A model generated the notes under the pieces. That model saw only the letters and a list, made by a program, of their open reading frames with translations. It was not told where the DNA came from and ran no database searches. A stretch of 33,617 nt of DNA from Lachnospiraceae bacterium (GTDB lineage: Bacteria > Bacillota > Clostridia > Lachnospirales > Lachnospiraceae): contig JAFUVF010000025.1 of assembly GCA_017483735.1 (NCBI GenBank), forward strand, positions 1-33,617, in the 5' to 3' direction. Of this stretch, positions 14,212 to 26,134 are shown piece after piece. How positions within the stretch are numbered: position 1 is the first letter of the stretch; each line of letters opens with the position of its first letter. Position numbers and translations under genes: made by a program.

Positions 14212-15660
14212 TTAATCCTCTTCCTCCAAAAGCTTCATTTTCTCCTCATAATATGCCGGGGTCATATCAAGATAATGCCTGTGCGGATTTTCAAAACGCT
14301 GCTCCTCCTCCCAGACCTCGGCTTTAAGCTGCTCTCTTAGGCGGTTTCTCACATCCGTGACACTCTCGGCATCTATCGTGCGCACGCCGCCCTTCATAAA
14401 CTGCTTCGGGATTTCCCTAAACTTAAGTCCCTCTTTTGCAATCTTCTTCCAGGGCTTTTCAGGGTCTATGAGATATTCCGCATCCTCTATATCTTCATCA
14501 TATTTTGCCAGAATATCCGCTATGCTGTGCCCGTCCTTGTCAAAGGCACGGTACACCCTCTTAAGACCCGGATTCGTTACCTTTTCAATATTTTCGGAAA
14601 TCTTAATCCTCGGCTTCATTGCGCCATTCTCCTCCACGGCGCAGAGCTTATATACCGCACCGAAGACAGGGTCGGACTTGGCTGTTATCATCCTCTCGCC
14701 TACGCCGAAGGAATCTATGGCTCCGCCCTGATTCAATATGGAGTGAATGGTAAATTCGTCAAGGGAATTGCTGACTACAATCTTTGCGTCCTCAAAGCCC
14801 GCCTCGTTAAGGAGCTTTTTTGCCTCTCTCGACAGATACGCAAGGTCGCCGGAATCCAGACGTATTCCGTAATTCTTTGATTTGATATTCTTCTCCCTCA
14901 TCTCACTGAATACCTTTATCGCATTAGGTACGCCGGATTTTATGACATCATAGGTATCGACTAAAAGAATGCAGTTATCCGGATAAACCTCCGCAAATTT
15001 TTTGAAGGCGGTAAGCTCATCCTTATAGAACATTACCCAGCTGTGCGCCATTGTGCCTCCCACGGGAATGCCGAAATCCTGTCCCGCAGAAACCGTCGCC
15101 GTACCGTTCACACCGCCGATATAGCAGGCTCTTGCTCCGTATATCGCCGCATCATTATTGTGCGCACGCCTTGCTCCGAAATCCGAAACTGCTCTGCCTG
15201 CTGCCGCACGAACTATGCGGTTTGCCTTGGTTGCCACAAGGCTCTGATGATTTATCTGCGCAAGTATCTCCGTCTCCACTATCTGTGCCTGCACAAGGTC
15301 TGCCACAACGGTAATTACCGGCTCATTCGGATACATTACCGTACCCTCCGGAAAGGCATAGACATCTCCTGTAAATTTAAAATCCGAAAGATAGGCTAAA
15401 AACCTGTCGTCAAAAAGCTTAAGAGAGCGAAGATATTCTATGTCCTCCTCCCCAAAGTGCAGGCCCTCTAAATACTGCAAAATCTGTTCAAGCCCTGCAA
15501 ATACGGAGAAACCCCCGCCGTCCGGGTTTTTCCTGTAGAATACGTCGAATGCGACCCTTTTGTTCTCCTGCTCCTGCAAAAAATATCCGTTTGCCATGGT
15601 AAGCTCATAGAGGTCCATCATCATGGCAATATTGCGTTCATCATATATGGTCTTTGACAT
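14212..15660 (-). CDS. pncB: Nicotinate phosphoribosyltransferase
   Basis: 482 residues. It joins nicotinate to PRPP to give nicotinate mononucleotide. Family features are DLYELTMANGYF near the N-terminus, GTMAHSWVMFY with the conserved His, and YGIRLDSGDL in the phosphate-binding region. It lies 8 bp downstream of the nicotinamidase gene, whose product it uses. The C-terminal extension after about 440 is charged and is typical of the longer bacterial forms. Confidence 0.96.
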   Translation of the reverse strand: MSKTIYDERNIAMMMDLYELTMANGYFLQEQENKRVAFDVFYRKNPDGGGFSVFAGLEQILQYLEGLHFGEEDIEYLRSLKLFDDRFLAYLSDFKFTGDVYAFPEGTVMYPNEPVITVVADLVQAQIVETEILAQINHQSLVATKANRIVRAAAGRAVSDFGARRAHNNDAAIYGARACYIGGVNGTATVSAGQDFGIPVGGTMAHSWVMFYKDELTAFKKFAEVYPDNCILLVDTYDVIKSGVPNAIKVFSEMREKNIKSKNYGIRLDSGDLAYLSREAKKLLNEAGFEDAKIVVSNSLDEFTIHSILNQGGAIDSFGVGERMITAKSDPVFGAVYKLCAVEENGAMKPRIKISENIEKVTNPGLKRVYRAFDKDGHSIADILAKYDEDIEDAEYLIDPEKPWKKIAKEGLKFREIPKQFMKGGVRTIDAESVTDVRNRLREQLKAEVWEEEQRFENPHRHYLDMTPAYYEEKMKLLEEED

Positions 15661-15668
15661 TTTGCCTC

Positions 15669-16190
15669 CTATATTATCTCTATCTGGCAGCTTCTCATAG
15701 TTTCAAGCGCCGCATTATGCTTTTCTGGAGTAACTCCAGCCATGCATTTGCTGTCCGCAATAAGCTTAATTTCCGGCATATTCGCCTTTATCAAAAGCGC
15801 ATTTGAAATGACGCAAATGTCGGTACACAGCCCGACAAATTCTATGCTGTCGATATCATAGCTGCGCTTCTTAAGGTATTCCGCAAGCTCTGTGGAGCCG
15901 AAGGTATTCTTCTCAAAGACCTGAACCTTATCGCCTTGTGTAAACTTTGTAAGCTGCGGAACAATCTCCCAGCCCTCCGTCCCCCTGATGCAATGCTCAA
16001 CGGGGAGCTTCTGCCCCTCCTGCGTATTCAGGTAGTCCGCATAGTGCGTATCCTTTGTAAAGATTATTTTCCCGTCGAAATTCTTTATCTTCTCACGAAC
16101 CAAGGGAACTATCTCTACCGCCTCCTTTGTACCTAATGAACCGTCCACAAAATCCTTTTGCATATCTACAACGATTAAATATTTTGACAT
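15669..16190 (-). CDS. pncA: Nicotinamidase (isochorismatase fold)
   Basis: 173 residues. It hydrolyses nicotinamide to nicotinate and ammonia. The catalytic triad is visible: D9 (VVDMQKDF), K94 (VFEKNTFGS) and C126 (GLCTDIC); the metal site includes D47-x-H49 (KDTHYADY) and the downstream His of PVEHC. ATG 16190 is chosen because GGAGG lies about 8 nt upstream; a start 36 bp further upstream would put the ribosome binding site inside the gene. It heads the NAD salvage operon and has its own promoter directly behind the gyrA terminator. Confidence 0.95.
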   Translation of the reverse strand: MSKYLIVVDMQKDFVDGSLGTKEAVEIVPLVREKIKNFDGKIIFTKDTHYADYLNTQEGQKLPVEHCIRGTEGWEIVPQLTKFTQGDKVQVFEKNTFGSTELAEYLKKRSYDIDSIEFVGLCTDICVISNALLIKANMPEIKLIADSKCMAGVTPEKHNAALETMRSCQIEII

Positions 16191-16215
16191 ATGCCTGCCC
16201 TCCTGTATGATTCTA

Positions 16216-16244
16216 ATAATATACATTTAATCAGGTTTAGTCAA
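16216..16244 (-). promoter_or_regulatory. Promoter of the pncA-pncB-nadE-nadD operon
   Basis: TTGACT (16239-16244) and TATTAT (16216-16221) are separated by exactly 17 bp on the minus strand, a strong sigma-A-type promoter. Its -35 box abuts the U-tract of the gyrA terminator, so the two transcription units are separated within about 60 bp. No repressor site was recognised. Confidence 0.85.
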
Positions 16245-16275
16245 TAAAAACCGCTTGTGGCGCTCCACAAGCGGT
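16245..16275 (-). terminator. Intrinsic terminator of gyrA
   Basis: An 11-bp perfect GC-rich stem (accgcttgtgg 16250-16260 with ccacaagcggt 16265-16275) and a 4-nt loop, followed on the minus strand by TTTTT. It lies 24 bp beyond the gyrA stop. Confidence 0.95.
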
Positions 16276-16298
16276 CATTATTTGTAGCTATTATAATT

Positions 16299-18830
16299 TT
16301 ACACTTCCGTGGTCTCGGTTTCCTCCGTCCCTTCAGTACCTTCAGCTTCTTCCGTTTCCCCGTTATTCTCCTGCAGCTCTCCCGCAATCTTTTCCCTTAC
16401 CTTGGTCATCCTCGCAACCTTTACCTTATCATCAAGGTTTATGAGCTTAACGCCTGAGGTAATACGGCTTAGGATATTTATATCGCTGACATTTATGCGG
16501 ATAATTACGCCCTCTGTGGTAATGAGCATTACCTCATTGTCATTGTTTACAGCCTTCACGTTTACAACATTTCCGGTCTTTTCGGTAATCTTGTAGCACT
16601 TGACGCCCTTTCCGCCTCTGTGCTGTATGGAGAAGTCATCCATAAAGGTACGCTTACCCATACCATGCTCGGAGGCTATGAGCAGGAAATCTCCCTGACT
16701 TCTAAGCTGCATTCCGATGATTTCATCGCCCATATCGAGGTTCATGCCTCTGACACCCATTGAGGTTCTGCCGGTAGGTCTCACATCCGTCTCCTTGAAG
16801 CGTATGCACATTCCAAGCTTTGTTACAAGGAAGATATCGCTGTTCTTGTCTGTAATCTTTACCTCTATAAGCTCATCATCCTCGTCGAGATTTATCGCAT
16901 ATATTCCGGTCTTTCTGACGTTCGCAAATTCCTTTAACGGCGTTTTCTTCACAGTACCCCGTCTTGTTACCATAAAGAGATTCTTCGTCTCATCATAATC
17001 CCTCATAGGTATCATCGCAGTTATCTTTTCCCCGGGGTTTAGCTGCAAAAGATTTATTATCGCAGTTCCCCTTGCGGTGCGGCTCGCCTCCGGTATCTCA
17101 TAAGCCTTAAGCCTGTAGATACGCCCCATGCTTGTAAAGAAATTGAGGTAATGATGTGTGGTAGTCATAAGGAGATCCTCAATATAATCATCCTCAATGG
17201 TGGACATACCCTTAATTCCCTTGCCGCCTCTGTGCTGTGCCTTGAAATTGTCGACAGTCATCCTCTTGATATAGCCGAGGCTTGTCTTCGTGATCACGGT
17301 ATTCTCCTTGGGTATCATATCTTCAATGGGAATATCGGAATCTATATCAAAGCCTATCTTACTTCTTCTCTCATCCCCGAATTTGTCGCTGATTTCAATG
17401 ATTTCCCTGCGGATTACTCCAAGGAGTACATTTTCATCCTCGAGAATAAGCTTCAATTCCTTTATTTTCTTTAATAATTCGTTATGCTCATCCTCAAGCT
17501 TCTGTCTTTCCAAGCCTGTGAGAGCTCTGAGCCTCATATCAACGATAGCCTGGGCCTGCACATCATCAAGACCGAATCTGGCAATGAGCTTTTCCTTAGC
17601 CTCGTTGGTATTGGCGCTTCCCCTTATTATGGATATAACCTCATCTATATAGTCGAGCGCCTTCAAAAGACCCTGTAATATATGGTCTCTCTCCTCGGCC
17701 TTGTTAAGGTCATACTTGGTTCTTCTGGTTACCACATCCTCCTGATGCTTTAAATAATTTACAAGCATCTCCAAGAGGTTCATAACCTTGGGCTCATTGT
17801 TTACGAGGGCAAGCATTATCACGCCGAAGGTGTCCTGAAGCTGTGTATGCTTGTAGAGCTGATTGAGGATGACATTTGCGTTTGCATCCTTTCTAAGCTC
17901 AATAACCACTCTGACGCCCTCTCTGTTGGACTCATCCCTGATGTCCGTGATGCCGTCAATCTTCTTTAGCTTGACAAGCTCCGCAATTTTTACAATCAGG
18001 TTTGCCTTATTTACCATATAGGGAAGCTCGGTAGCGACTATCTGACTCTTTCCGTTTGGAAGGGTCTCAATATCCGTGACCGCTCTTACTCTTATCTTTC
18101 CTCTTCCGGTGCGGTATGCCTCCTCACAGCCTCTGGTGCCGAGAATCAATCCGCCGGTAGGGAAATCCGGAGCCTTTACAATCTCCATAACCTCCTCAAT
18201 GGTGGTCTTTCTGCCCTCCTCCACACGGTTGTCTATAATCTTAACTACGGCATTTATTATCTCCTTAAGATTGTGTGGGGGAATATTGGTAGCCATACCT
18301 ACTGCAATACCGGTGGTTCCGTTTACCAAAAGATTGGGATAGCGGCTGGGAAGCACCACAGGCTCTTTCTCAGTATCGTCGAAGTTAGGCACGAAGTCCA
18401 CTGTGTCCTTGTTGATATCCGCAAGAAGCTCCATACTGATTTTTGAAAGCCTTGCCTCGGTGTAACGCATTGCCGCCGCACCGTCGCCGTCCATGGAGCC
18501 GAAGTTTCCGTGTCCGTCCACAAGAGGATATCTGAAATTCCAATCCTGCGCCATATTTACCAAAGCGCCATATATGGAGCTGTCGCCGTGGGGATGATAT
18601 TTACCCATGGTATCGCCGACGATACGTGCGCTCTTTCTGTGAGGCTTATCGGGACCGTTATTCAACTCTATCATAGAATAGAGCACACGCCTCTGCACGG
18701 GCTTCAAGCCGTCCCTCACGTCGGGAAGCGCTCTGGATGCGATAACGCTCATTGCGTAATCAATATAGAACGTCCGCATCCTTTCGTTTAAGTCAACCTC
18801 TTGGATTTTGTCAAAAATATTATCTTCCAT
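16299..18830 (-). CDS. gyrA: DNA gyrase subunit A
   Basis: 843 residues. It is the DNA-cleaving subunit that, with GyrB, introduces negative supercoils. The catalytic Tyr is Y123 ([10 protein letters not shown]). The C-terminal beta-pinwheel carries the GyrA box QHRGGKG ([15 protein letters not shown]), and a second copy of the same heptamer occurs about 200 residues later ([12 protein letters not shown]). The protein ends in an acidic, threonine/glutamate-rich tail ([17 protein letters not shown]). In the quinolone-determining region the sequence is [11 protein letters not shown]84 is the usual residue, but the position of E. coli D87 is Gly88. The gene begins 10 bp after gyrB. Confidence 0.98.
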   Translation of the reverse strand: MEDNIFDKIQEVDLNERMRTFYIDYAMSVIASRALPDVRDGLKPVQRRVLYSMIELNNGPDKPHRKSARIVGDTMGKYHPHGDSSIYGALVNMAQDWNFRYPLVDGHGNFGSMDGDGAAAMRYTEARLSKISMELLADINKDTVDFVPNFDDTEKEPVVLPSRYPNLLVNGTTGIAVGMATNIPPHNLKEIINAVVKIIDNRVEEGRKTTIEEVMEIVKAPDFPTGGLILGTRGCEEAYRTGRGKIRVRAVTDIETLPNGKSQIVATELPYMVNKANLIVKIAELVKLKKIDGITDIRDESNREGVRVVIELRKDANANVILNQLYKHTQLQDTFGVIMLALVNNEPKVMNLLEMLVNYLKHQEDVVTRRTKYDLNKAEERDHILQGLLKALDYIDEVISIIRGSANTNEAKEKLIARFGLDDVQAQAIVDMRLRALTGLERQKLEDEHNELLKKIKELKLILEDENVLLGVIRREIIEISDKFGDERRSKIGFDIDSDIPIEDMIPKENTVITKTSLGYIKRMTVDNFKAQHRGGKGIKGMSTIEDDYIEDLLMTTTHHYLNFFTSMGRIYRLKAYEIPEASRTARGTAIINLLQLNPGEKITAMIPMRDYDETKNLFMVTRRGTVKKTPLKEFANVRKTGIYAINLDEDDELIEVKITDKNSDIFLVTKLGMCIRFKETDVRPTGRTSMGVRGMNLDMGDEIIGMQLRSQGDFLLIASEHGMGKRTFMDDFSIQHRGGKGVKCYKITEKTGNVVNVKAVNNDNEVMLITTEGVIIRINVSDINILSRITSGVKLINLDDKVKVARMTKVREKIAGELQENNGETEEAEGTEGTEETETTEV

Positions 18831-18840
18831 ACTTCCTCGC

Positions 18841-22135
<3,295 letters not shown>

Positions 22136-22139
<4 letters not shown>

Positions 22140-22366
22140 AAATCAACATCTGTCCTTGGAGGCGCTTTTATAATTACTTCCTCTCCGTTGAAGCTAAATT
22201 TATCCCCATTATAGAGCTTTTTTCCACGTCTTGTGTCAATCTCGCCGTTTACATAGACCTCGCCGTTCTGTACCGCAAGCTTAGCCTCAATACCGGAATC
22301 CACAAGCCCTGCTAATTTAAGCGCCTGCCCCAATTTTATAAACTCATCTTTTATGCTTATTTCCAT
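22136..22366 (-). CDS. yaaA: S4-domain RNA-binding protein YaaA
   Basis: 76 residues, almost entirely one S4-like domain (KLGQALKLAGLVDSGIEAKLAVQNGEVYVNGEIDTRRGKKL), a fold that binds structured RNA. It occupies the usual place between dnaN (8 bp upstream) and recF (4-bp overlap). Its molecular role is not settled; the name follows the B. subtilis gene at the same place. Confidence 0.92.
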
Positions 22367-22374
22367 ATATTAAA

Positions 22375-23484
22375 TCACTGGACTGTTGTAAAGTTTACCG
22401 GAAGTATCAGGTAAATATAGTTTTCCTCCTTATCCCTTATAAAGCAGGGGGATTTGGAATTAACCATATAGATATCCACGGTTTCATCATCGATTACCCG
22501 CAGCGCATCCAGCATAAACTTAGGATTGAAACCTATAAGAATATCCTTACCCTCTTTTGAAATATCGATATCCTCGTTCATGCTCCCCAAGATTGAGCTT
22601 ATCCTAAGCTCCATCTTTTCATCCGTGATGTTTAATATTACAGGCTTTTTGTCCCCTTCCTTTACCATAAGGGTAGCTCTGTCTATACATTCCACAAGCT
22701 CTTTTTTGTTTATATTTATCTTTGTCTCATAATCACTGGAGAGCATTTGATCTATCTTGAAATACTCTCCCTCTATAAGTCTCGAAACCACGGTAGTATT
22801 GTCAAAATCAAACACAATATGATTATTTGTAAAGGAGATAGTCACATCCTTATCAGCTCCGCCGGGAAGAATCCTGCTTACTTCATTTAAGGTCTTTCCG
22901 GGAACCACTACTTTTTTGTCATCGTAGCTTTCCTTAAGCTTTATATTTCTGATGGAAATCCTGTGTCCATCAAGAGAAACCACCTTTAAGGAATCTCCCT
23001 TTATCTCGAATAACTCTCCGGACATAAGCTTATTATTATCATTATCTGCAATGGAAAAGATAGTCTGTCTTACAACCTCTTTTAAGGTAAACTGGCTAAT
23101 AAGTATACTTTCAGATCTGTCAACCTCGGGAAGATATGAAAAATCATCCCCTGTCTTTCCAATAATTGTAAATTTCGCTTTTCCACAGGTTATAACTGTC
23201 TTGCAGGTAGGATCAGTCTCTATAAATACATCATCATCAGGAAGCTTTCTGACTATATCTAGAAGAATCTTTGCATCCAGAGCTATCATACCCTTTTCTT
23301 CTATATTTCCATCTATGACTGTCTCAATGCCAAGCTCCATATCGTTAGCTGTAAGGACAATGTTATTATTGTTTGTATTTATAAGTATACATTCAAGTAT
23401 TGACATTGTGGTTTTATTAGGCACAGCTCTTGATACAGTCTGTACACCGGATAAAAGATTTTGTTTATTAAGTGTTAATTTCAT
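22375..23484 (-). CDS. dnaN: DNA polymerase III sliding clamp (beta subunit)
   Basis: 369 residues, normal length. The protein forms the ring that tethers the polymerase to DNA. Three repeated clamp domains are apparent; it begins MKLTLNKQNLLSGVQTVSRAVPNKTTMSIL and ends with the family-typical YLILPVNF. AAAGGAG lies about 8 nt before the start. It is separated from dnaA by 159 bp that hold a promoter and two DnaA boxes, so it can be expressed apart from dnaA. Confidence 0.98.
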   Translation of the reverse strand: MKLTLNKQNLLSGVQTVSRAVPNKTTMSILECILINTNNNNIVLTANDMELGIETVIDGNIEEKGMIALDAKILLDIVRKLPDDDVFIETDPTCKTVITCGKAKFTIIGKTGDDFSYLPEVDRSESILISQFTLKEVVRQTIFSIADNDNNKLMSGELFEIKGDSLKVVSLDGHRISIRNIKLKESYDDKKVVVPGKTLNEVSRILPGGADKDVTISFTNNHIVFDFDNTTVVSRLIEGEYFKIDQMLSSDYETKININKKELVECIDRATLMVKEGDKKPVILNITDEKMELRISSILGSMNEDIDISKEGKDILIGFNPKFMLDALRVIDDETVDIYMVNSKSPCFIRDKEENYIYLILPVNFTTVQ

Positions 23485-23545
23485 ATTTGCAAGCTCCTTT
23501 TATTATATAATATATAAATTAAATAATAGAATTAATAATAAAGGC

Positions 23546-23617
23546 TGTGTATAAGTGCAAAACCTATTCAATTATAACATTTTTACACTAATTTTAAAAG
23601 GAATAATTTGTGCATAA
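23546..23617. promoter_or_regulatory. dnaA-dnaN intergenic DnaA boxes and dnaN promoter
   Basis: Two DnaA boxes of the form TTATNCACA lie on the minus strand: TTATACACA (23546-23554) and TTATGCACA (23609-23617). Between them is a perfect -10 TATAAT with an upstream TG (extended -10; TATAAT at 23571-23576). The boxes flank the predicted dnaN promoter, so DnaA may both regulate dnaN and use this cluster as the second half of a bipartite origin. Confidence 0.75.
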
Positions 23618-23643
23618 GCCTAAATAAATTTGATACAATCTGT

Positions 23644-25011
23644 TTATGAAAGTATCTTCTTTCTTATTACGTCTACCTTGTTTGCTATTTCATCATTTGC
23701 CTTCACATCCTCAGATATTTTTTTAAAGCCGTAAAGGACTGTTGTATGGTCCTTTTTACCCAGTATTTTGGCAATCTGTGAATAAGATATCCCGTTTATC
23801 ATCTCATGGCATAAATACATAAATATCTGTCTTGGAAGGACAAATTCCTGATTTCTCTTTTTGGAGGTAATATCATCCGGAGTCACTCCAAAATGATCGG
23901 CTATAACATTCAATATCTTTTCCGAGGTAATTTCCTTGGGCTGGTCAGGATATATCATATCCTTTAAGGTATCCTCCACGGATTCCAATGTCATATTATC
24001 TATCTTACTCAGCTTTGCAAAGGCTATTACCTTGTTGAAAGCGCCTTCAAGCTCTCTTACGTTTGATTTGATATTTTCGGCAATATATTGCAGAATATCT
24101 TCGCTTAGGTTTGTGTTATTGACTTCCTCATATTTTTTAAGTATTGCCATTCTTGTCTCATAGTCAGGCTGGGAGATATCCACTATAAGCCCCATAAGGA
24201 ATCTGGAAATGAATCTTTCATCCAGCTCCTTTAATTCCTTTGGAGGACGGTCGGAGGATATGACTATCTGCTTATTTATACCGAAAAGCGCATTGAAGGT
24301 ATTGAAAAATTCCTCCTGCGTGCTGGCTTTTCCTATTATAAACTGAATATCATCAACCATAAGGACATCAACTGTACGGTATTTTTCCCTGAGAGCCGTC
24401 ATTGACGCAGCATTACCCGAACGGATGGAATCTATTACCTCGTTTGTAAATACCTCGCTTGTGACATAGAGAACCTTCAAATCTGGATTGTTCTCTATAA
24501 TATAATTTCCTATTGAATGCATAAGATGGGTTTTTCCGAGTCCCGGACCTCCGTATATATAGAGAGGATTATAAACCTCTCCCGGAGCTTCGGCGGTAGC
24601 AAGGGATGCGGACTGTGCCATGCGGTTGTTGCTGCCTACGACGAAATTGTTAAAGCTGTATTTTCTGTTGAGCCCGGTCTTTTCGTATTCAATATGGTTA
24701 AAGCTGCTTTGGGGCTGTGAAGAGTTTTCTTCATTATTAAAAGAGCTTGTCTTTCCTTCAAGGACAAACTTTATATCATAATCATTTTCAAACATTTCGG
24801 TGATTGTAACCTGAAAAAAGCTTTTAAATTTGTTTGAAATATAGTTAAAGGCCTGGGACTGGTCGGAAGGTATTATAATGCTTACCACATTATTTTCCAC
24901 ATTGAGAAGTCTTAGCGGCTCTATCCATGTATGATAGGAAATATCCGTCAATGAATATTCATTCTTTATAGTAGTTTTTATTTCATTCCATTTTTCTCTT
25001 ATAAGTTCCAT
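23644..25011 (-). CDS. dnaA: Chromosomal replication initiator DnaA
   Basis: 455 residues from the chosen start. It binds DnaA boxes, melts oriC and loads the helicase. Domain I is MELIREKWNEIKTTIKN...SYHTWIEPL; domain II is short; the AAA+ domain has Walker A GGPGLGKT (154-161) and Walker B VLMVDDIQFI; domain IV ends with the signature GKKDHTTVLYGFKKI. The start 60 bp downstream of the longest in-frame ATG is chosen because MELIREKW aligns with normal DnaA N-termini and AAGGCGG lies about 6 nt upstream; the longer start would overlap its promoter. Confidence 0.98.
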   Translation of the reverse strand: MELIREKWNEIKTTIKNEYSLTDISYHTWIEPLRLLNVENNVVSIIIPSDQSQAFNYISNKFKSFFQVTITEMFENDYDIKFVLEGKTSSFNNEENSSQPQSSFNHIEYEKTGLNRKYSFNNFVVGSNNRMAQSASLATAEAPGEVYNPLYIYGGPGLGKTHLMHSIGNYIIENNPDLKVLYVTSEVFTNEVIDSIRSGNAASMTALREKYRTVDVLMVDDIQFIIGKASTQEEFFNTFNALFGINKQIVISSDRPPKELKELDERFISRFLMGLIVDISQPDYETRMAILKKYEEVNNTNLSEDILQYIAENIKSNVRELEGAFNKVIAFAKLSKIDNMTLESVEDTLKDMIYPDQPKEITSEKILNVIADHFGVTPDDITSKKRNQEFVLPRQIFMYLCHEMINGISYSQIAKILGKKDHTTVLYGFKKISEDVKANDEIANKVDVIRKKILS

Positions 25012-25042
25012 AGAAACCGCCTTTTTATGCTTTATGTAAGTA

Positions 25043-25071
25043 ATTTTAATATAAAACCCCCTATATTTCAA
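25043..25071 (-). promoter_or_regulatory. dnaA promoter
   Basis: TTGAAA (25066-25071) and TAAAAT (25043-25048) with a 17-bp spacer on the minus strand, 32 bp upstream of the dnaA start. DnaA boxes begin about 20 bp upstream of the -35 box, fitting autoregulation by DnaA. Confidence 0.75.
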
Positions 25072-25090
25072 ACAATAGTTTTATACATAC

Positions 25091-25235
25091 TATGGATAAG
25101 GTTATCCACATATTGTGTATAATTATGTTTAAAACTGTATATATGTCAAAATAATGTGGATATATATGTGGAAAGCGGTGGATAAATATGTGAAAAAGTT
25201 TTTTTCTTGACAATATTGCTATTTTCTTATAAAAT
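25091..25235. other. oriC: oriC region: DnaA-box cluster plus AT-rich unwinding segment
   Basis: Between dnaA and rpmH lie DnaA boxes in both orientations: TTATCCACA perfect at 25102-25110; TTATACACA reverse at 25114-25122; near matches TTATCCATA (25091-25099), ATATCCACA (25155-25163) and TTATCCACC (25177-25185). An AT-rich stretch with long T runs (25186-25235) follows and could be the unwinding element. Together with the cluster on the other side of dnaA this is the bipartite Firmicutes-type origin. Genes on both sides are transcribed away from it. Confidence 0.9.
25207..25235 (+). promoter_or_regulatory. rpmH promoter
   Basis: TTGACA (25207-25212) and TAAAAT (25230-25235) with a 17-bp spacer; an alternative -10 TATAAA starts at 25228. 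It lies about 70 bp before rpmH, inside the AT-rich side of oriC, so transcription may affect origin unwinding. Confidence 0.8.
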
Positions 25236-25304
25236 CAGTAATGCGTTTTTATGGGATTTATCGTAGGATTGCGATTAAAAATAAGAAGAGGAGGTGTAAG
25301 AGTT

Positions 25305-25439
25305 ATGAAAATGACATTTCAGCCTAAAAAGCGTTCACACGCTAAGGTTCACGGCTTCAGAGCAAGAATGAGCACTCCCGGCGGAAGAAAGGTTCTTCAG
25401 GCAAGACGTGCAAAGGGAAGAAAGAAGCTGACAGTATAA
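25305..25439 (+). CDS. rpmH: 50S ribosomal protein L34
   Basis: 44 residues, normal length, starting [20 protein letters not shown] and ending in a basic tail ([12 protein letters not shown]). ATG 25305 is fixed by the strong GAGGAGGTG 9 nt upstream and by the conserved N-terminus; the in-frame extension to 25251 is not real. It is the first gene of the plus-strand cluster leading away from oriC. Confidence 0.99.
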   Translation: MKMTFQPKKRSHAKVHGFRARMSTPGGRKVLQARRAKGRKKLTV

Positions 25440-25445
25440 TTACAG

Positions 25446-25472
25446 TAGGTCACAGGAATGTGACCTATTTTT
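25446..25472 (+). terminator. Hairpin between rpmH and rnpA (terminator or attenuator)
   Basis: taggtcaca (25446-25454) and tgtgaccta (25459-25467) form a 9-bp stem with a GGAA loop, followed by TTTTT. It could end most rpmH transcripts, giving much more L34 than RnpA, while partial read-through feeds the downstream genes. Confidence 0.85.
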
Positions 25473-25487
25473 ACAAAGCATTATTTA

Positions 25488-25841
25488 ATGAAATTTACGG
25501 AGCATCTTAAAAAGAACAGACAATTCCAGGCTGTTTACAAAGACGGTAAATCCTGCGCCAATAGGTATTTTGTTATGTTTGTTTTGAAAAATAATCTGGA
25601 AATAAACAGGCTTGGAATAAGTGTCAGCAAGAAGGTAGGAAACAGTGTCGTCAGGCACAGAATAAAAAGACTCGTAAATGAGAGCTACAGATTACATGAG
25701 AATGAGTTCAATAGTGGTTTGGATATAGTAATCTTGGCGAGAAACAGCGCAAACGGAATAGATTATAAGGATACTGAAAGCGCTGTGTTGCATTTAGGAA
25801 GGCTTCATCGCATAGTTTATAATAATGAAGATTCTCTATAG
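25488..25841 (+). CDS. rnpA: Ribonuclease P protein component
   Basis: 117 residues, normal length. The protein supports the RNase P RNA in 5' processing of tRNA precursors. The conserved basic motif [21 protein letters not shown] is present, and the N-terminus [22 protein letters not shown] matches the family. No Shine-Dalgarno is visible before the ATG, which lies 16 bp after the U-tract of the rpmH-rnpA hairpin. It overlaps yidD by 17 bp. Confidence 0.97.
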   Translation: MKFTEHLKKNRQFQAVYKDGKSCANRYFVMFVLKNNLEINRLGISVSKKVGNSVVRHRIKRLVNESYRLHENEFNSGLDIVILARNSANGIDYKDTESAVLHLGRLHRIVYNNEDSL

Positions 25842-26097
25842 AAAAAATGAAAAATATTTGATTTCCGACAGTAAAACAGGCGATGTTGCAAAAAGTATTT
25901 GTTTATCAGGTATCAGAATTTATCAGAGGTACTTATCTCCGTTAAAAAGTACCAAATGTCCATATATTCCCACCTGCTCCGCATATGGAGCGGAGGCGGT
26001 GGAAAAATACGGTGCAGTCAGGGGCTCTGCTCTTGCATTATACAGAATCATCAGATGTAATCCGCTTTCAAAGGGTGGATATGACCCTGTGCCGTAG
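25825..26097 (+). CDS. yidD: Membrane protein insertion efficiency factor YidD
   Basis: 90 residues. A small membrane-associated protein that aids YidC-dependent insertion. The family core is complete: [56 protein letters not shown]. The start lies within the last codons of rnpA, implying coupling. It precedes yidC, its functional partner. Confidence 0.96.
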   Translation: MKILYRKNEKYLISDSKTGDVAKSICLSGIRIYQRYLSPLKSTKCPYIPTCSAYGAEAVEKYGAVRGSALALYRIIRCNPLSKGGYDPVP

Positions 26098-26134
26098 CTG
26101 ATTCTTTTTGATACCCATAGGAGAAATGTTAATA

